DNA from: Sebastes aleutianus
Lineage: Eukaryota; Chordata; Actinopteri; Perciformes; Sebastidae
Length of the DNA stretch: 64,000 bases
Assembly: GCA_916700875.1 (NCBI GenBank)
Contig: CAKAKS010000039.1
Coordinates: forward strand, 14,853,139-14,917,138
Reading direction: 5' to 3'
This document shows, one piece after another, positions 13,641-27,560 of the stretch. The notes beneath the pieces were generated by a model, which was given only the letters and a program-made list of their open reading frames with translations, made no database searches and was not told the origin of the DNA. Position 1 is the first letter of the stretch. The number at the start of each line of letters is the position of its first letter. The position numbers and the translations under genes were made by a program.

Positions 13641-14324
13641 TAGGGCTGTGTATCGGTACTCGAGTTGATACCTTCAAGGTATCGACTGAAATAACCCAGT
13701 TCCAAGGAGTATAGAAACCTCTCCAGAACGATACCTGCAATCGATCCTTTTTGTGCCCATATCTAGAAAAAAAAGACAATTTGTATGGTTTTGCTCACAG
13801 CCAATCACTGCAAGCGTTTTATGATTGAATGCGACATGTGATTGGGCCACTACCGCAACAGCTACAACCCACACAACCGGGATTGCCTGCACATGGTAGT
13901 GTCTAGAAGGGAACCCGCAAGTTTGGGAAACTCTCGCGAGATGGTTAAAGTTAGGCATTGATCTCGAATAGTTAAGGTTAGGCATTGATCTCGAATAGTT
14001 ATGGTTAGGCATTGATCTCGAATAGTTAAGGTTAGGTATTGATCTAAAATAGTTAAGGTTAGGCATTGATCTCGAAAAGTTAAGGTTGAGGATGGGTGTT
14101 ACATTTCCATGACAACTCGTTCCCGCAGTCGTGCCACCGTGGGTCGGGGATGGCATTATCAGAGGTAAACGTTGTATGAGCGCTGTGCAGTGTGGCGGCA
14201 ATTAGCCAGCCAGTGGGACACACATGATATGTATTGACCGAAGTACTCTATTGGTATCGGTATTACTTTAATGGTACTGGTATTAGTACTGACATCGTAA
14301 TTTTTTAAATGATATCCAGCCCTA
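13641..14324. mobile_element. hAT-like non-autonomous element with internal minisatellite
   Basis: Starts TAGGGCTGTGTATCGGTACT and ends GATATCCAGCCCTA, forming short inverted termini. The flanking octamers ACCAAAGC and ACCAAGAT look like a decayed 8-bp target duplication. The interior carries the 27-bp tandem repeat at 13944-14088. Confidence 0.6.
13944..14088. repeat. 27-bp minisatellite, about 5.4 copies
   Basis: The unit begins GTTAAGGTTAGGCATTGATC and repeats every 27 bases. Because 27 is a multiple of three, it creates a spurious minus-strand frame of repeated SMPNLNYSR. Confidence 0.93.
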
Positions 14325-16812
14325 ACCAAGATACTACACACACACAATAATTATACTCTTTGTGCGGTTTGGAGATCTATCAGGGAGCTCATGTTGCATT
14401 GTGTATGATGCCACGCAGCGAGAGGGAGTCACTGTTTGCCACAAATGAACGAACTGGGAGAGAGGAAGGAGTGAAAAAGTGAACTCTGACTGAGAAGCCA
14501 GGTGTGTTATGGTTGGCCTAGCCGGGACTGCTGAGTGCGAACATTATGGCATAAGACCCACTGTGCACACCTTCACGCATGTGAAATCATACTTGTAACC
14601 ACTTTTAACATATGTTTATAGAGAAGTGGAAAGCGTTCTGTATATCTTCCGTTACACTTCATTATTTCATCGCATCTCTCCTGTGGAGTGCTGCTAACCC
14701 TCAGGTGAGGCCCTAAGTAGCACGTTTCGCATGAGTGTCCATGGCAACAACGCGTGGTAAATACATTTTCTCTGTGCCAAATATAATGCCAGAAACCACA
14801 ATGTATCATCCAAGCTCAGGTGGCTACAAAGACGCTATAGTGGCCGGCATTTTTGCTTTCTTTGCTTCCTGTGATTCAGCTCTCGGGGCGTATTTCTTAG
14901 TTATAGGGATAGTAATGGGAAACGCAGCCCAGACCAGTGCTCTGCAGTCACAGATGGTGAAGAGGAGGAATGGGATACGCCTCTGGAGTGATATGTGGAA
15001 GTGACCATCTGGCCTCATGTGTATTCTCATTCATCATCATGGTAACCGTCACATAATCTACAGGTGTTTGTGCGGGTGTGGTTGTCTGCTTTTGAATGCA
15101 TGTGTATTGTTTATGTGCTTTCAGGTGAATCATGTTTTTGCACATGAGCACAGGAGGAAACGGACATGTGGAAGTACCCATTTATCCTCGTGTGCATTGT
15201 TATCCGTCATGTTTGGCACAGTGACATGACTGTATTTATGTTGAAAGGTTTAAGATTGAAAAACCAGGCTTAAAAACGTTTTTGGGTGTAGTCTAGTTTT
15301 TGTCTTGACTATTTGTCTTCATCACCTGTAGCTCTGATCGCTGTTAGCAGACAAAACAGAGGTAGATATAATAATAACTGTGAGTGAAAAGTGTAGACTA
15401 AACATCTGCCTTCAACATGCACTTATGGCTGTTTTTTTTCTAGCTCACTGGTTTGTGATTTATTCCCACACAGAAATGTCAGACAAAAACCAGCAGAGTT
15501 TGGATCGCTGTGGGGAAAATACAGTGTTGTACATTGCCTCAATTCAGACAACATTTCGGAAAACCTCTCTGCATATAAAATCGACCAAACTGGCAACTTT
15601 TTCTCAGTGCGACTGCGGGTGTAAATGTACGCCTTGCCCGTCGGGTGTGTGAGACGCAGCGCATGTGTTTATGCGTACCCCTCAGTGTTTATGAAATATG
15701 AATAGTGACATGTAATTGAATCAGAGTGCTCCCATCCTGCTCCAGGGCAGGACCACCATGCGCTGCTGCTGCAAAAGGGAAATATTGAGGCACTTTCTCC
15801 CTGCCTCCATTTTCTGACAGTCTTGCTTTGAAGTGGCTCAGAAGCAGTAAAAGCTCCTCAAAATCCAAAATGGATTGATTGTGTGTGACCAATAAAGGCC
15901 AGCTCTCGTGTTCAAGCCCCGACATTAATTGCTCGACCAATCTGATGAATAAACATTCAACCATATAATAAAAAGAAACCCCTGTTTGATGTAGGAAGAC
16001 ATAAACTGAAAACAAAATTAGTGTAATTGAGACCAAATGCTTGAAAAAGCAGTACATACGGTATCCACATCCGTGAATTAAGAGTGTGAGTCATACTTTG
16101 GGTGTATCTGTTTGCTGGTACAGTATGTCTCTCTTGGTAAATTATGGGCTAGGGTCTGTTGTTTCCTCCTACAAATGACAGACATGCTTCACAACAACAC
16201 CTTTGTCCTTGTCTGAACTCAGGCCTTCCTTATCAAGAGGACAGAGGTGTGAGACAGACAGCCTTTCAATACTAACTAAGTTTCAGTTCCATCGCTCACA
16301 CATTGACATGCAGTTTGTGTTCGTCATTGTCAAACACAAGTAAGAATGTGAGTGGGAAGATGAGAATTTGGTGGAAGTTATCGTGGCTAATGCGTGTTGC
16401 AGATGTGCTGTTCCTTTTGGCCGAGCTATCAGTTGACCTGTTAACCTACACTATATCACTCTGACTGCTTTAAATGGCCCTATCAGTGACCTGTGTTAAA
16501 ATCTCCTGCTAATCCATCTGCAGATGTCACTAAGTTTACACGTCTCCCTAACTCTGATTAATAACCTTCAGCAACCGTTTAGATCCCAATGAGACAGGTT
16601 CCAGAGAAACACAAGCAGGCTGAGATACTGTATGTGTAGACATGTAAGAATGTGGTAGGCAGTATCACATTGGAAAAATGATGGGCAAAAAACACTATAC
16701 CTTAAAAGAAACAGTTTGACATTTGGAGGAATGTTTTCGTGCACTCTCATATCTGTAAAATAGATATGAAGCTACAGCCAGCAAATGGCTATAGCTCAAC
16801 GTATCCTCATAC

Positions 16813-17274
16813 AACGGTTCGTAAATCTTACAAAAAGCTATTCCTCATTTTTCCTGCGTTTTCCTACGAATGTCCAGCAACACGTGTCAATTCCCGCTCA
16901 TTAAATGCATGCATTCTTTTCAAAATAAACTTCCGTCTTCACAGGAAACAAACTTGGTTAGTTTTAGGCAACAAAATTACTTAGTTAGGTTTGGGAAAAG
17001 ATCATGGTTTGGGTTAAAATAACTACAGAAGTGGTGTAACTTAAGTACTTGACAAATAAATCAACGTTGACTTCTGGTTTCACACATGATACGAACACTG
17101 GTCTCCTTTTGACCCACTCACCCGTCCACCCCAACCTCTTCCATATGTGGCGTTTGTTGCTCTTTATACCTCCTGGTTCACAATTACGTGGATTACATAC
17201 AAATTGATTTTGTGGGATATATAGAAATTACAGTGCCTTACTTTTTCGTAGGTATAGCTACGAACCGTGTATGA
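16813..17274. repeat. Dispersed repeat, copy 2, with inverted ends
   Basis: Runs from ACAACGGTTCGTAAATCT to TAGCTACGAACCGTGTATG. The inner part matches the copy at 6250-6757, and fragments appear near 23040 and 40380-40500. Confidence 0.65.
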
Positions 17275-18435
17275 GAACAGACTGCTTTGCTTAGCACAGA
17301 GACTAGAAACAGACGGAAACAGCTATCCTGGCTCTATCCAAATGTAACAAAATCCACCTTTACGGATCACTTAATTGACCTATTATATATCTCTACAAAA
17401 AAAGACATGTTGTGGTTTCACAGTTGGTTATATTCCTCCTGTTTCCAGTCGTTGTGGTAAGCTACGATAGCTGGCTGCTGGCAGTAGCTTCATATTTACA
17501 GACATGACATCAATCTTTTCATCTGACTCTCTTTAACAAAGCAATTAAAAGTATTTCTCATATTGTCGTAATATTCCTTGCCTCTCTCCAACACAACTAA
17601 AACATCCTCTAAAGTTCCACACCAAGGACTTTTTACAAATAAAAAAGAAAGTACCGTAAGCTATAAACCCTTTAATAAGCTTCAGTTTCAGACTGATGCC
17701 AGTAAGACTGGTGTCTGCGTTGTCTCACTGTTTCATGCCTCTGTAACCTCCACCGCCTTGGTTTTGCCACTTCATGTGTCCATAATTACTGCACTAACAA
17801 TTCCACAAAAACCATAGCAAGATCTGCTTTGACTGTGTGAGGAGAACCAGAGGTAAACACTGGGGTTTTCAGAGTCAATTAAATAATCACTTCATGTCAA
17901 CTGACGAACACTTTTCCAGGAACAAAACATACTTGTTTTGGGTCACATATTTTGAGCCTCCGGTGTTTACTCATCAACATCGTCTGACACAACCAGCGTG
18001 AACTGTGAAAAGTAGATCATGCGGTCGCTGAGAACATTTCTTTCCTCAACCACTAATTGTATAATGTGGCAACAGCGCAAAACAGATGTGCTTTCATGTG
18101 TTCACCACATGAAACGGTTGGTAAATGATTACATTTAGACAAAAACACACCTTGAAGGCAACACATGCAACTAAAATTCCTGTTAAACACCAATTTTGCT
18201 GCAAAATTATCTTCACATGTTGACAGCTTTCAAGGCCAAGGTCTCAAAATTCAACAGCACCTGCATTTTAACTACCTGTCACATCTGTATGTGACGGCAT
18301 GTCTACTTTATTTTTTACTGTTCTTTGTGCCTTAAGCATCTCCTGTTGACTTGGCTGCTGTAACAAGACAATTTCTCACTGGGATGAATTAAGTACTCTG
18401 TCTATCTTTTAACTTATCAATAACATACAGTATGT

Positions 18436-18930
18436 TAGGGCTGCTCGATTATGGCAAAAATCATCGATTACTGTGGTCAATATTGAGATCATGACATCTT
18501 GACTTTGGAAACATTTAGAAAGAACATTTTGTAGCCTGCATTTTATAGTTAAATGTATCAATCTGGTGCACTTTGAGAGCAAAATTAAGAGGCTAGATCT
18601 ATGAATAACTTTGTGCTCTAGTAAATGATATTTGTATAGATATGAATGGTGATGACACGGCAAAAAAAGTCACACCCACAAAGCATGATAAACGAGATGG
18701 TGTTCGTGTTTCAAGATGGGTCGGGTGGGTTGTCGACATCGCCGCACTGAGGACAGTCCGCCCCGGTTGACAGTCGCGCTGGGAGCAGGGAGCCTCGTCC
18801 CTCTCCGCAGGGAGAGAGGGCACAGCGAGCACAAAGCGGCGAGGTACGGGCGAGGGGTGCAGTAGGGCCACCTTCAGGGCCTTTCCAAGCCGACCTAGAG
18901 ACGGAGACGGTCGATAATTGCACAGCCCTA
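18436..18930. mobile_element. hAT-like MITE with CpG-dense core
   Basis: Begins TAGGGCTGCTCGATTATGG and ends CGATAATTGCACAGCCCTA, a clear inverted pair. The core at about 18715-18905 is strikingly G+C and CpG rich compared with its surroundings. Confidence 0.7.
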
Positions 18931-20861
18931 ACATAAGTACAAGTCAGCAAGGTGGCAGGATACATTTAGCAAACATACAATAATTTTTAATGTGAAACAA
19001 GAAAGACACTCTAAAGCTTTGTAACTTTGCTGGAGAATTTGTGTGCGATCTAGAAAAACATTCGTTTTTTTACTGTTAAATATGCTGTATCAGCAACAAC
19101 TAGACTGAGCAAGCACAAGGGCATTTTGCATAACATATATGGGACTTGTTTGCTCAATGCTAAAGGAGTGAAACTTGATCACTGACAGGCTTGTACTGTA
19201 TGTGCTCCTGCATGTTGTTTTTCCTTTTCCAGCCTGAGAATAAAATGACAGAAGAAACCATTAAAGAAATGAGTTACAAATGTGCATTTTTTTTTTTATT
19301 CTTAGCACATTCATGCTGCTTTGTAAGCACATAAGGTTCTGTGTGCAGTATATTCAGAAATGCAAATGTATGCTGACAACTATTTGTTTTGCTGCCGAAG
19401 GTTTTAATTAAATCTAGACTGAGATAGCATAATGGTGTTTTACATGAACGATAAGGAGCTTGTTTAGAGCACAGTCTCTCCAGTATGCGGCTGCAATAGC
19501 TAATCTACGCTGACAAAGATGAATTTCGGCGTTGAATGTTTAAGTTTCCATGTCTCTAATTTATCATAAATTAACATCAACATATTTTTCACATGGAGCG
19601 AGGGGGTTACACAAGGGAGGGAGCAGAGATGGAGATGGGGATTTATTTGTGTATACTTCCAAATTCTTGCAAAGTTTTGGCAATTTTAAAAATTCGGTTA
19701 AGTTCGGGGAAAGTCTTCACTCATGGTTATATTAACATGCATAAATCAGACCTTTCTAATACATTGTAGTTAAGCTGTGTTGCTTTCAAATGAAGAGTAA
19801 CTGATGCTTTATCCTCCTAATATCCTGAAAGCACGGCTGAGCCAGAATGACACAGAGCTAAGCCCTCCACTGGGTGATGTGATCCAGGAGCTCCAGCCAA
19901 GCAGACCTCAATCAGTTACAGATTAGACGTGTGGAAGGGAGCAGTCAGACACACGGCAGGCTACCTAGACACATTTCTCTTGACCTCTGCTCTTTGGTGC
20001 ACAAACCTTTGACCCATCTCAGGGTCAGCTGTGGTCAAGCCCGAGGCCTCATTCATCCATTGTCTGATCCTATCTCATCTGATCCTTTCATGCTTTTTCT
20101 TTACATTACCCCATCTCATGCCTTTAATCTAATATCTGCTTGAGCCAACACCCTTTCCCCTGAAGTCTAGGCGGATAATCAGATATCTTTTTCTGCATTC
20201 TTTTGAGTCCAATAACACATTTACTGAAAACACAATTAGATGTGTAAACGCGAATTAGAAACAGATTTTCTTTCTGGCATTGTCTGCAATATCAACCTTT
20301 ACCCATACAGAGTGCTACAGGAATGAGTCCTAAAACACACAAATGAGTTAGCATTGTAGCACTTCCGGTTCCCTCGTCTCAAAGTCAAAGATTTTTTGAA
20401 TGGTTTTTTTTTTAGATGCCCGAAATAAGATCTGTGGTTAACACAAGCGTTTTGTTCTACGACATAAAATACATCAGTAAATATCCCATTCACTCGTGAA
20501 TTTTGAAGCTTTTATGTGTTTTAAAAAGGCGGTTGCTAACAAGTGGTTGAATGAGACTAACAAACGTCATCACGTGGGACCGTGGTGTAGTTCGTTTATA
20601 GCCTAACGTTAGCGTTTTACTTCTGGCGGATGCATTTATACTTCAAAAGTCATAAAAGTGGTGTTAATTTATGAAGATTATTTTGCTGATCCAAACGTGC
20701 AAGCATCATAAACGTTTGTTTGCCACAGAGATTATTTTCTGCAATAATCCCAAAACTTGATGGAAAAATGCCATTGGATTTTGTCGAGGGAACGGGCGAT
20801 GCTAACTTCCTGGTTGGCCTACAAAAATACGTCATCCCTATAGCACGCTCATTGTTCTCCA

Positions 20862-21626
20862 TAGGACTGTCGCAATAACTGCAATATTGAAATACCACGC
20901 TATTGACAAGCCAACCACAGGGGATGTCAAACAACCGCCACAACCGCTATGTTGAGGTTTTTTCTTTTTTGATTTCTTTGTATAGGAGTGTCGCATATTT
21001 ACACTATGCTACTAACGCCAGCAGCATGAAACGATGCTGAGTGTCTATTCTGTGCTGCTCGTATGCTGTTTTTTTCTGGTTGCTGAGAAAATTTTTCATT
21101 TTTTTGGTAAAACTCTGCGCTCATCAGTTTCACTTTTTACCCAGCCGTCCAATCACAGTGGAGGAGGGGTGGGACAAACTCCACAAAGACCAACCAACAC
21201 ATCCTACATGGAGGCTACAAGTGCTGAACAAAAACAATGGAGGAGAAATGAATACACATAGACCGGCGGGTCCGTCCTCTCTCTCTACGTGCTTCAGCCT
21301 TTCCTTCATCCAGAGCTAGTACTCTACCTTGGCCTGACATTTTTACTTCTGCAGATATTCTGTATCATAGCAACCAGATGCAACCAAAGTGTCTCACCTG
21401 AAAAAAACTCTACTTCTCATCGCATTTTAAAATGCCTTTTTCTCATTGCATTTAAAAAGCAACAATATGCATAATAATAGCCTAACAACAAAACTTAATT
21501 ATATAGCACTAAAATAAAAGGATAAATTAGGTAATTTGCAAAAAAAAGAGGCAATAATATTGCATATCGCGCTGTTGAGCCAATCATTGTCACCACAGGG
21601 GGAATTCCTTCACCGCAACACCCCTA
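20862..21626. mobile_element. hAT-type element with 8-bp target duplication
   Basis: Starts TAGGACTGTCGCAATA and ends CCGCAACACCCCTA. The flanking octamers GTTCTCCA (20854-20861) and GTCCTCCA (21627-21634) match 7 of 8. No transposase frame. Confidence 0.65.
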
Positions 21627-22225
21627 GTCCTCCATCAATCCGACCATGTTGTGATAGATAAACACTCCCATTCACCCAGACTCACATTCTTGCCAATGCT
21701 AATATTGGACTGTCTAGACAATTACATTACACAGTACTGTACACACAAACTGATTCACTGGGCTTGTACATCATTGCCACTGGATAAACAATTCAAGGAG
21801 CTTACAAACAGACGTAGGGTGATTGACCATTCATGGTGCAGTTTATTCCAGTGTAATTGCATGTTTACGAGTGCGCTCCACGAGTTAAGTGTGAGCCGGA
21901 AAAGGTGAAGGAAGAAAAAGACTTCCCTCTTCTTTTGTTTACTTGATGTGTGAGATGTTCCAAAACTGCCTCAAGTCATTAAATGTCTGGTGGGATGAAA
22001 AACTGACAGATCGTCTGATTAAAAAACAGGTTTTACACTTGTGAACTGTCAAATCGTGATACAGCGGTAATAGTTAAGATGACAGCCCGCAAATTACTGT
22101 GTAATTTTATACTTCAGGGAAACCAATAAAATACTTCATTTTCACAGTTATATTGAATGTGACACGAAAATTGGTTTTTTTTGCCGCCACGGCTTATATA
22201 AGGTTCTGATGTGTGTTTGTGCTTA

Positions 22226-22740
22226 TTTGATTTTAGTTTTGACTTTTTGATTTAATTTAAATTTAGTTGTAGTTAGTTTTCAGAGTGCGTTTGCTAGTTT
22301 TAGTTTAGTTTCAGTTTTTCAGAAAGATTTAATTTTAGTTATATATTAAATTTTAGTTTTACAGTAGTTTCAGTTTGTTTTTGTTAGGGGCATGTACAAT
22401 GTCTCAGAAGTATGTAGCTATATAGAGTATACATACAACATACATGGTAGGAGAGCTGTGTAGGAATGCCATCTTTGTGCTACTGAAGTGTCCCATGTGA
22501 AGGAATTGCGGCATAGCGCCATCTCCTGGTTCAATGTCACGAGAGTTGACGGAAATTCATGCAGTCTCCTTTTGGTTAGCGATATATTATAGCTAAAAAA
22601 CTAAAAATGAAATGAATTTGTTCATGTTCAATTTGTTTCAATTTAGTTTTCTTAAAGGATATCATTTTCATTGAGTTTCAGTTTACTTATAATATTTTCC
22701 ACTGCTTATTTTCATTTTCGTTTCAGTTTTAGTTTACTAT
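22226..22740. repeat. T-rich dispersed repeat (TTTTAGTTTAGTTTCAG motif)
   Basis: Many degenerate copies of TAGTTTTAGTTT on both sides of a less repetitive centre (22385-22590). A fragment with the same TTTTAGTTTTACAGCAG and TACATAG blocks occurs at 54140-54255. Confidence 0.55.
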
Positions 22741-24586
22741 AATAATCCTGGTGTGCTCAGCTTGTGTGTCCTATTACAGTAATAAATTGTAAAGAACGCT
22801 TCCTGCATATTATCCATTAATGTGAAATATCTGTATAAAAGCAAACAGGTTCTATGTTTCGTTATGTTAGATATAATATATCAACCCGGTCTCATGGGAA
22901 GGCATATACTGTAAATACCACGACATTTCACGGACATTCCGTGTGTCATGAGTACGAATGTTTTCCTTTTCACGTGTCATTTGTACGCCGCGCAAACGAA
23001 AGAAAGAAAGGCAAGAAAAGCACTAACCTAGGTCCACGCAAGAAAACCACTTAGTTAGGGTTAGGGAAAACGTCATGGTTGGGCTTAAAATAAGTAAGTA
23101 AATGAAGTAAGACACGTATTGAAACAATGTAACAGAACTACAGAAAACATGTCACAAACGTCAATAAATAACAGGTGACAATCTTGCAGTCAGCACAGGA
23201 TACATGGCGTACAATTGACACGCGGAAATCAAGAAAGGCGTACGTATAGCGCGTTAAACGCCTTGTGCATTATCGTGGTATTTATACGCCTTTTTGTGCG
23301 AACAAGCTGGATATACTGGCATGTATTGTAAAATAAATGTGAAGTCCATAATATGTATTAAAATACATGTTTGTTCCATAAGAGTAAGTAAACTACACTA
23401 TGAGTATGTGACAGTCAGGCAAACAACATTCGAACAAGTCTTTACCACATAGGAAATGAGCTAAAGGTCTTGTCATACCTCCAGTCTAAACCTCTTGTGC
23501 CGTGCTGTCACTCACAGCGGAGAGGTTTCTGCCAACTGTACAGCACACCATCAGCACCACCGCTGCCAAGCTGCCACAGTTAAATACCCTGTCCTTTATT
23601 TTACCCCAGGCAAGGGATGTGCCCCTGCATGCTAACACAACGTTAACACGCTATAAAAAAGCCTGATGGAGAGCAGCTCACACAGACACACAAACCTGAT
23701 CGCACTTCAAAGCATTATCCTTCCATGATCTAGTAAATCCCCCCCCTCCAAACTGCTGAATTAAGTTTTCCAGAAAATAACTTTATAACCCCCCGAACCA
23801 TCATACACATTCATATACACACACTTCCACACCAGTATTGACTCAATGACGCAGACAGGGACACTGCCAGAAATCTACAAGGCTTTGATAAGTGACAGCT
23901 GGAGGGAAAAGAATAGATCATTACCTCACTCTGAGAGCGCTGTGATATACCACACTCTGCTATAAGGTGGCAGAGCAGGCGTATGACATATGAATGTTAT
24001 TTCTTCCCTGGCTAATGGGCTGGATGCTGTCAGGGGTTATTCTTTAGTTGAGTAAATGTCAGACATGTTGTCGCTGAGTGGGTCGGCTGTTATGGGGCTC
24101 TGAGGGAGATGCAGCTCTCTCTATCCACAGCTCGCAGCAGCTGTGTGGCGTGTCCTCCTTTAGGAAAATAGCAAAAATGTTGGGAGTATCCATGTCTGTG
24201 GTTTACAATAAGATCCAAACAAATATGTGGATCTGCATGCTAAAACTTGGTGCTGAATCTCCTGCTTTTGGAATTTTTCCATCAATCTTCCAGATAAACC
24301 AACGTGCTGTCTCTCGAGGTGCCCCAGAACAGACCAGCTGGAACACACCAGTGATATGTGCATGTGTGTACATGCCTCCAGCAGCAGAACCCTACTGGGC
24401 CTAGTGAAGCATCAACCCGCTGTATTGTCACTAGTGTAAAATAAATGACCCTATCTCTGCTCCATTTCACTTTTTCCAAGCCTCCTGATAGGCGGGAATA
24501 CACCGATGCCTCTCCCCCACAGCGGCAGTAAAGGATGCAGCGGCAGTAAAAGATGATGAGTGTCTGAGGAAAAGAGTCTAATGCAC

Positions 24587-24606
24587 TGTGTGTGTGTGTG
24601 TGTGTG
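24587..24606. repeat. (TG)n microsatellite
   Basis: Uninterrupted TG dinucleotides. Confidence 0.9.
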
Positions 24607-24756
24607 CAAACATGTGATCTTACATACTCACTCAGCTGCCTGCCAGATGACTCCTAATCCACACCTTTCTTTAGCAGGGGCTAGATGAGTCTCACATGAT
24701 GAAACAGAGGTGACTAATCAGATTCAAGTTTCATCGAAACTCTCAACAGTTTATTA

Positions 24757-25762
24757 TAGGGGTGGGGGTAAAAATCGTTTTACCTACAGTATGTATTGCA
24801 ATTTTTTTTTTTTACAATTTTGAAATTGATTTTTTTAATGCCAGAATCGATATATTTGCTTCATTTGAGTCTATGCGGAGGTAGAAGGAAGTTATCGCTT
24901 TTATTGTTGTAGTCTGAGTAACGTGACGTCATATCCGTTCCGTATCCATCAACCAAAACAAACCGCAGCCGGCTGCAGCGAGTCGAAACAAAAAAAGTAG
25001 AAAACGGCGGAGGGTCGGCGTGGATACGACCTGCACCCTCACATTTTAAATCCAAAGTGGTAAACATTACACATACAGTAAAGTATGGAAACATTTTTGG
25101 TTTCACACATTGAAGCAGAGCTAGACATCATGGTTAAAGCCGCACGCTAACTCTGTCATGGACAGGAAACATTATTGTATTGCGGTAATGTGCGGTCAAG
25201 CCAGCCATCACTCTCATCTCCGTGGTCAAATCGGCCGATGCTACAACTGTCGAGCACCCATATACTGACATTTATGTTAAATGCATTCAAACGGCCCCGA
25301 TGGAGCTGACCATGGATGTATAAAGAGAACAGAGCTGACGGGAGAGCTAGCGACGCACTTGGAGAAGTTAGCGGAAGTATACACTACATCCGGCTTTCAA
25401 AATAAGTTGTTAACAAAGGGAACTGTATATACAAAATACATATATAGGAAATAAGATTGATGGATTATATTAACCAGATGAATAAAACATTACGTGTCCC
25501 TTATCGTTAAAAAGAAAATACCACTAATTTGTGAGGGAAATGTCTTTATTCTTTGATTTTTGGGTTGCTGGAAAAAGTTATTAAATATATTTGACTTCCG
25601 GACAACTCTGACTACATACCTGCTGAAAATCAAACAAATTCACTGTATTAATTTAGATATTTTCAAAGTAAAAGTTCCTAAACTGTATGATTCAACTTCT
25701 TCCCATGCTTAAAAATCTCAATACATATCGAACCGGCAGATAGGTGAATCGTCCCAGCCCTA
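24757..25762. mobile_element. hAT-like non-autonomous element, 1.0 kb
   Basis: Begins TAGGGGTGGGGGTAAAAATCG and ends GTGAATCGTCCCAGCCCTA, so TAGGG(G/C)TGGG termini are inverted. The flanking octamers are only weakly alike. No transposase frame. Confidence 0.55.
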
Positions 25763-26654
25763 GGTATTTATATCATATATTATGATATTACCCATAAACA
25801 TTGAGGGTGCTATATTGTAGATGTTTTAAACTTTTGGTGTGTATTATTACCCTTCTATAAATGGAGCTCCCAAAAGAAAATTGTACTCTTTTTTTTTTTT
25901 AGTTGAATTGCACTGAATTAAATTGAATTGTATAAATGTATGTAACTCTTACCGAAACTTCTGATACAAAACTGAAACACCTTTACTTTACCCTCCACAA
26001 ACACACAGTCCCCAAAGTCCTGGAGTACTTTCATTGCAATAAAAACAGCAGCAAGAAGGTTATTAACTTCTCCCTAATCTCTGTATTCTCGCTCTCCCAC
26101 TCTGTCACTTCATGTGTCAGTTTTTCCATCGAGTGTAGTGGTCCTTTGTGTGCATGTCAGGGCGGTCCTTCTCACTCATCCATGGCCTTGGCTTGGAGTC
26201 AAAGGGGGAGCTGCTATTTTCCAGCAGGCTGAGTGGGATGTTGGGAGCTGAACCGTATCGAAAAGAGGTCCCTTCGGCCACCGGAGGGCAGTCAAGCTCT
26301 GTGTTACAGGTATGACTGCAATGCCAATTCTATCAAGGACCTTTGTGTATATGGAGGTAGAGAAGCTCTACCTTCCTTAGATTCCTGCAATTTTGCATTC
26401 ACCTTTGTCTATCTGTTTTTGCTCAAGCATTCTCTGCTTTTGTGGTTTTTAGGGCTAAATGTTACAGCCAAAATCTAATATGTTAATCCTTAAATATTGT
26501 TTTAGTATGGTATGGTACAGTAAACACACTTGTGTCCACCCTGTCATCAAAGTATAGCAATGTCAAACCAAGAACAGATTGAGAATGCAATGCCCTTCTC
26601 ACCATGACAATACTGTTTGAATACCAATACACAAATGGACATCAGACTCAAATA

Positions 26655-26885
26655 TAGGGCTGCACAATTTATCGAATATTAATCAGAATCACGATTTTGG
26701 CTTCTCGAAATTAAATGAACATGATCAACTGTGATATTGAATCTGATCGAAGCCGGCTGCATTAATGACGCGTTCAAATGTAATCTTGTAAAATGTAGTT
26801 TTTGGCGAGAAACCTGAATAAATACAGTCGTTTGAAGGAGATGTTTTCACAGTAATCTAAAATAGATATTAGGGAGGGAATTATG
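26655..26885. mobile_element. hAT MITE fragment, one end only
   Basis: Begins TAGGGCTGCACAATTTATCG, a typical fish hAT terminus. No matching right end was found, so the extent is approximate. Confidence 0.45.
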
Positions 26886-26909
26886 ACCAGTTTAACATCC
26901 CAACACTAG

Positions 26910-27560
26910 CAACACATTCTCCATGTCACACAACTCCAACCAATTTGTTAATTCAATACAAGGTTCTACACAGAATACACATCACCACTCACAAAATGCA
27001 CCATATGGGCTTCACAGACAGCAACACCTGCACAGTCTCTGCTCACCAGTTAGCCGGTTCTGGTCGGAGGTCATGGGAAAGCTGTCCGAGATCCTCAGAC
27101 TCAGCATCCTCTTGTCCCCCTTGAGCGATCTCTCCTAACTCACACAACCCCACAACATCTGCTGATAGCACTACAGTATCTGTGGCCTAGAAAACCATTT
27201 TACTCAACTGGAAATACAGAATGAAGTTATCAATATACCACTGGCTCAATCTGTTAACAAATCAGATCACGCAAATCTAGAAAAGCTCACATCAACCTTA
27301 AAGGACAATCGGATTCCATTCAATAACACCTGGTCTCCCTTTTTGCAATTCATCCAGAGCTGATTTCTCTCAACACCATCTCAACCAGATCTTCCCAACT
27401 CCAATATGACAACTAAAATTAACAAAATAACCCACAATCTATCCATCTCTCTCTCTCTCTCTTTTCCTCTTCCTCTTCTTCTTTCTTTGTTCTTTGTTTT
27501 TGTACCTCTGCTGTTTGTTGTAACTGCTTTTGTTTTGTAAATACTTCTGTGGTATCACCA
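26910..27560 (+). mobile_element. LINE 3' end fragment (L1-type reverse transcriptase tail)
   Basis: A plus-strand frame reads CSPVSRFWSEVMGKLSEILR and then LSILLSP, resembling the C-terminal region of L1-type ORF2 (C-x-FW-x-x-V pattern with a downstream zone). After a stop, NTWSPFLQFIQS resembles the end of the same ORF. A pyrimidine-rich tail follows. It is decayed and not functional. The family assignment is from memory of the pattern only. Confidence 0.45.

Noticed and set aside
13674..14201. 175-codon minus-strand open frame
   Set aside because: It is created by the 27-bp minisatellite inside a transposon; repetitive and without any domain.
14735..15004. 89-codon plus-strand frame with a hydrophobic centre
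   Set aside because: No family match and a competing frame on the other strand; treated as chance.
16990..17110. Box-B-like sequence (reverse of GGTTTCACAC...ACGAACAC) suggesting a tRNA-derived SINE
   Set aside because: No matching box A at the right distance and no cloverleaf; left as an unclassified dispersed repeat.
18711..18965. G+C-rich open frames that look like coding sequence
   Set aside because: They lie inside a hAT-like MITE and the openness follows from G+C content; no domain was recognised.
24078..24404. 108-codon plus-strand frame with a helix-turn-helix-looking piece (RKIAKMLGVSMSVVYNKI)
   Set aside because: The resemblance to transposase HTH motifs is short and isolated; no catalytic motif or terminal repeats were seen around it.
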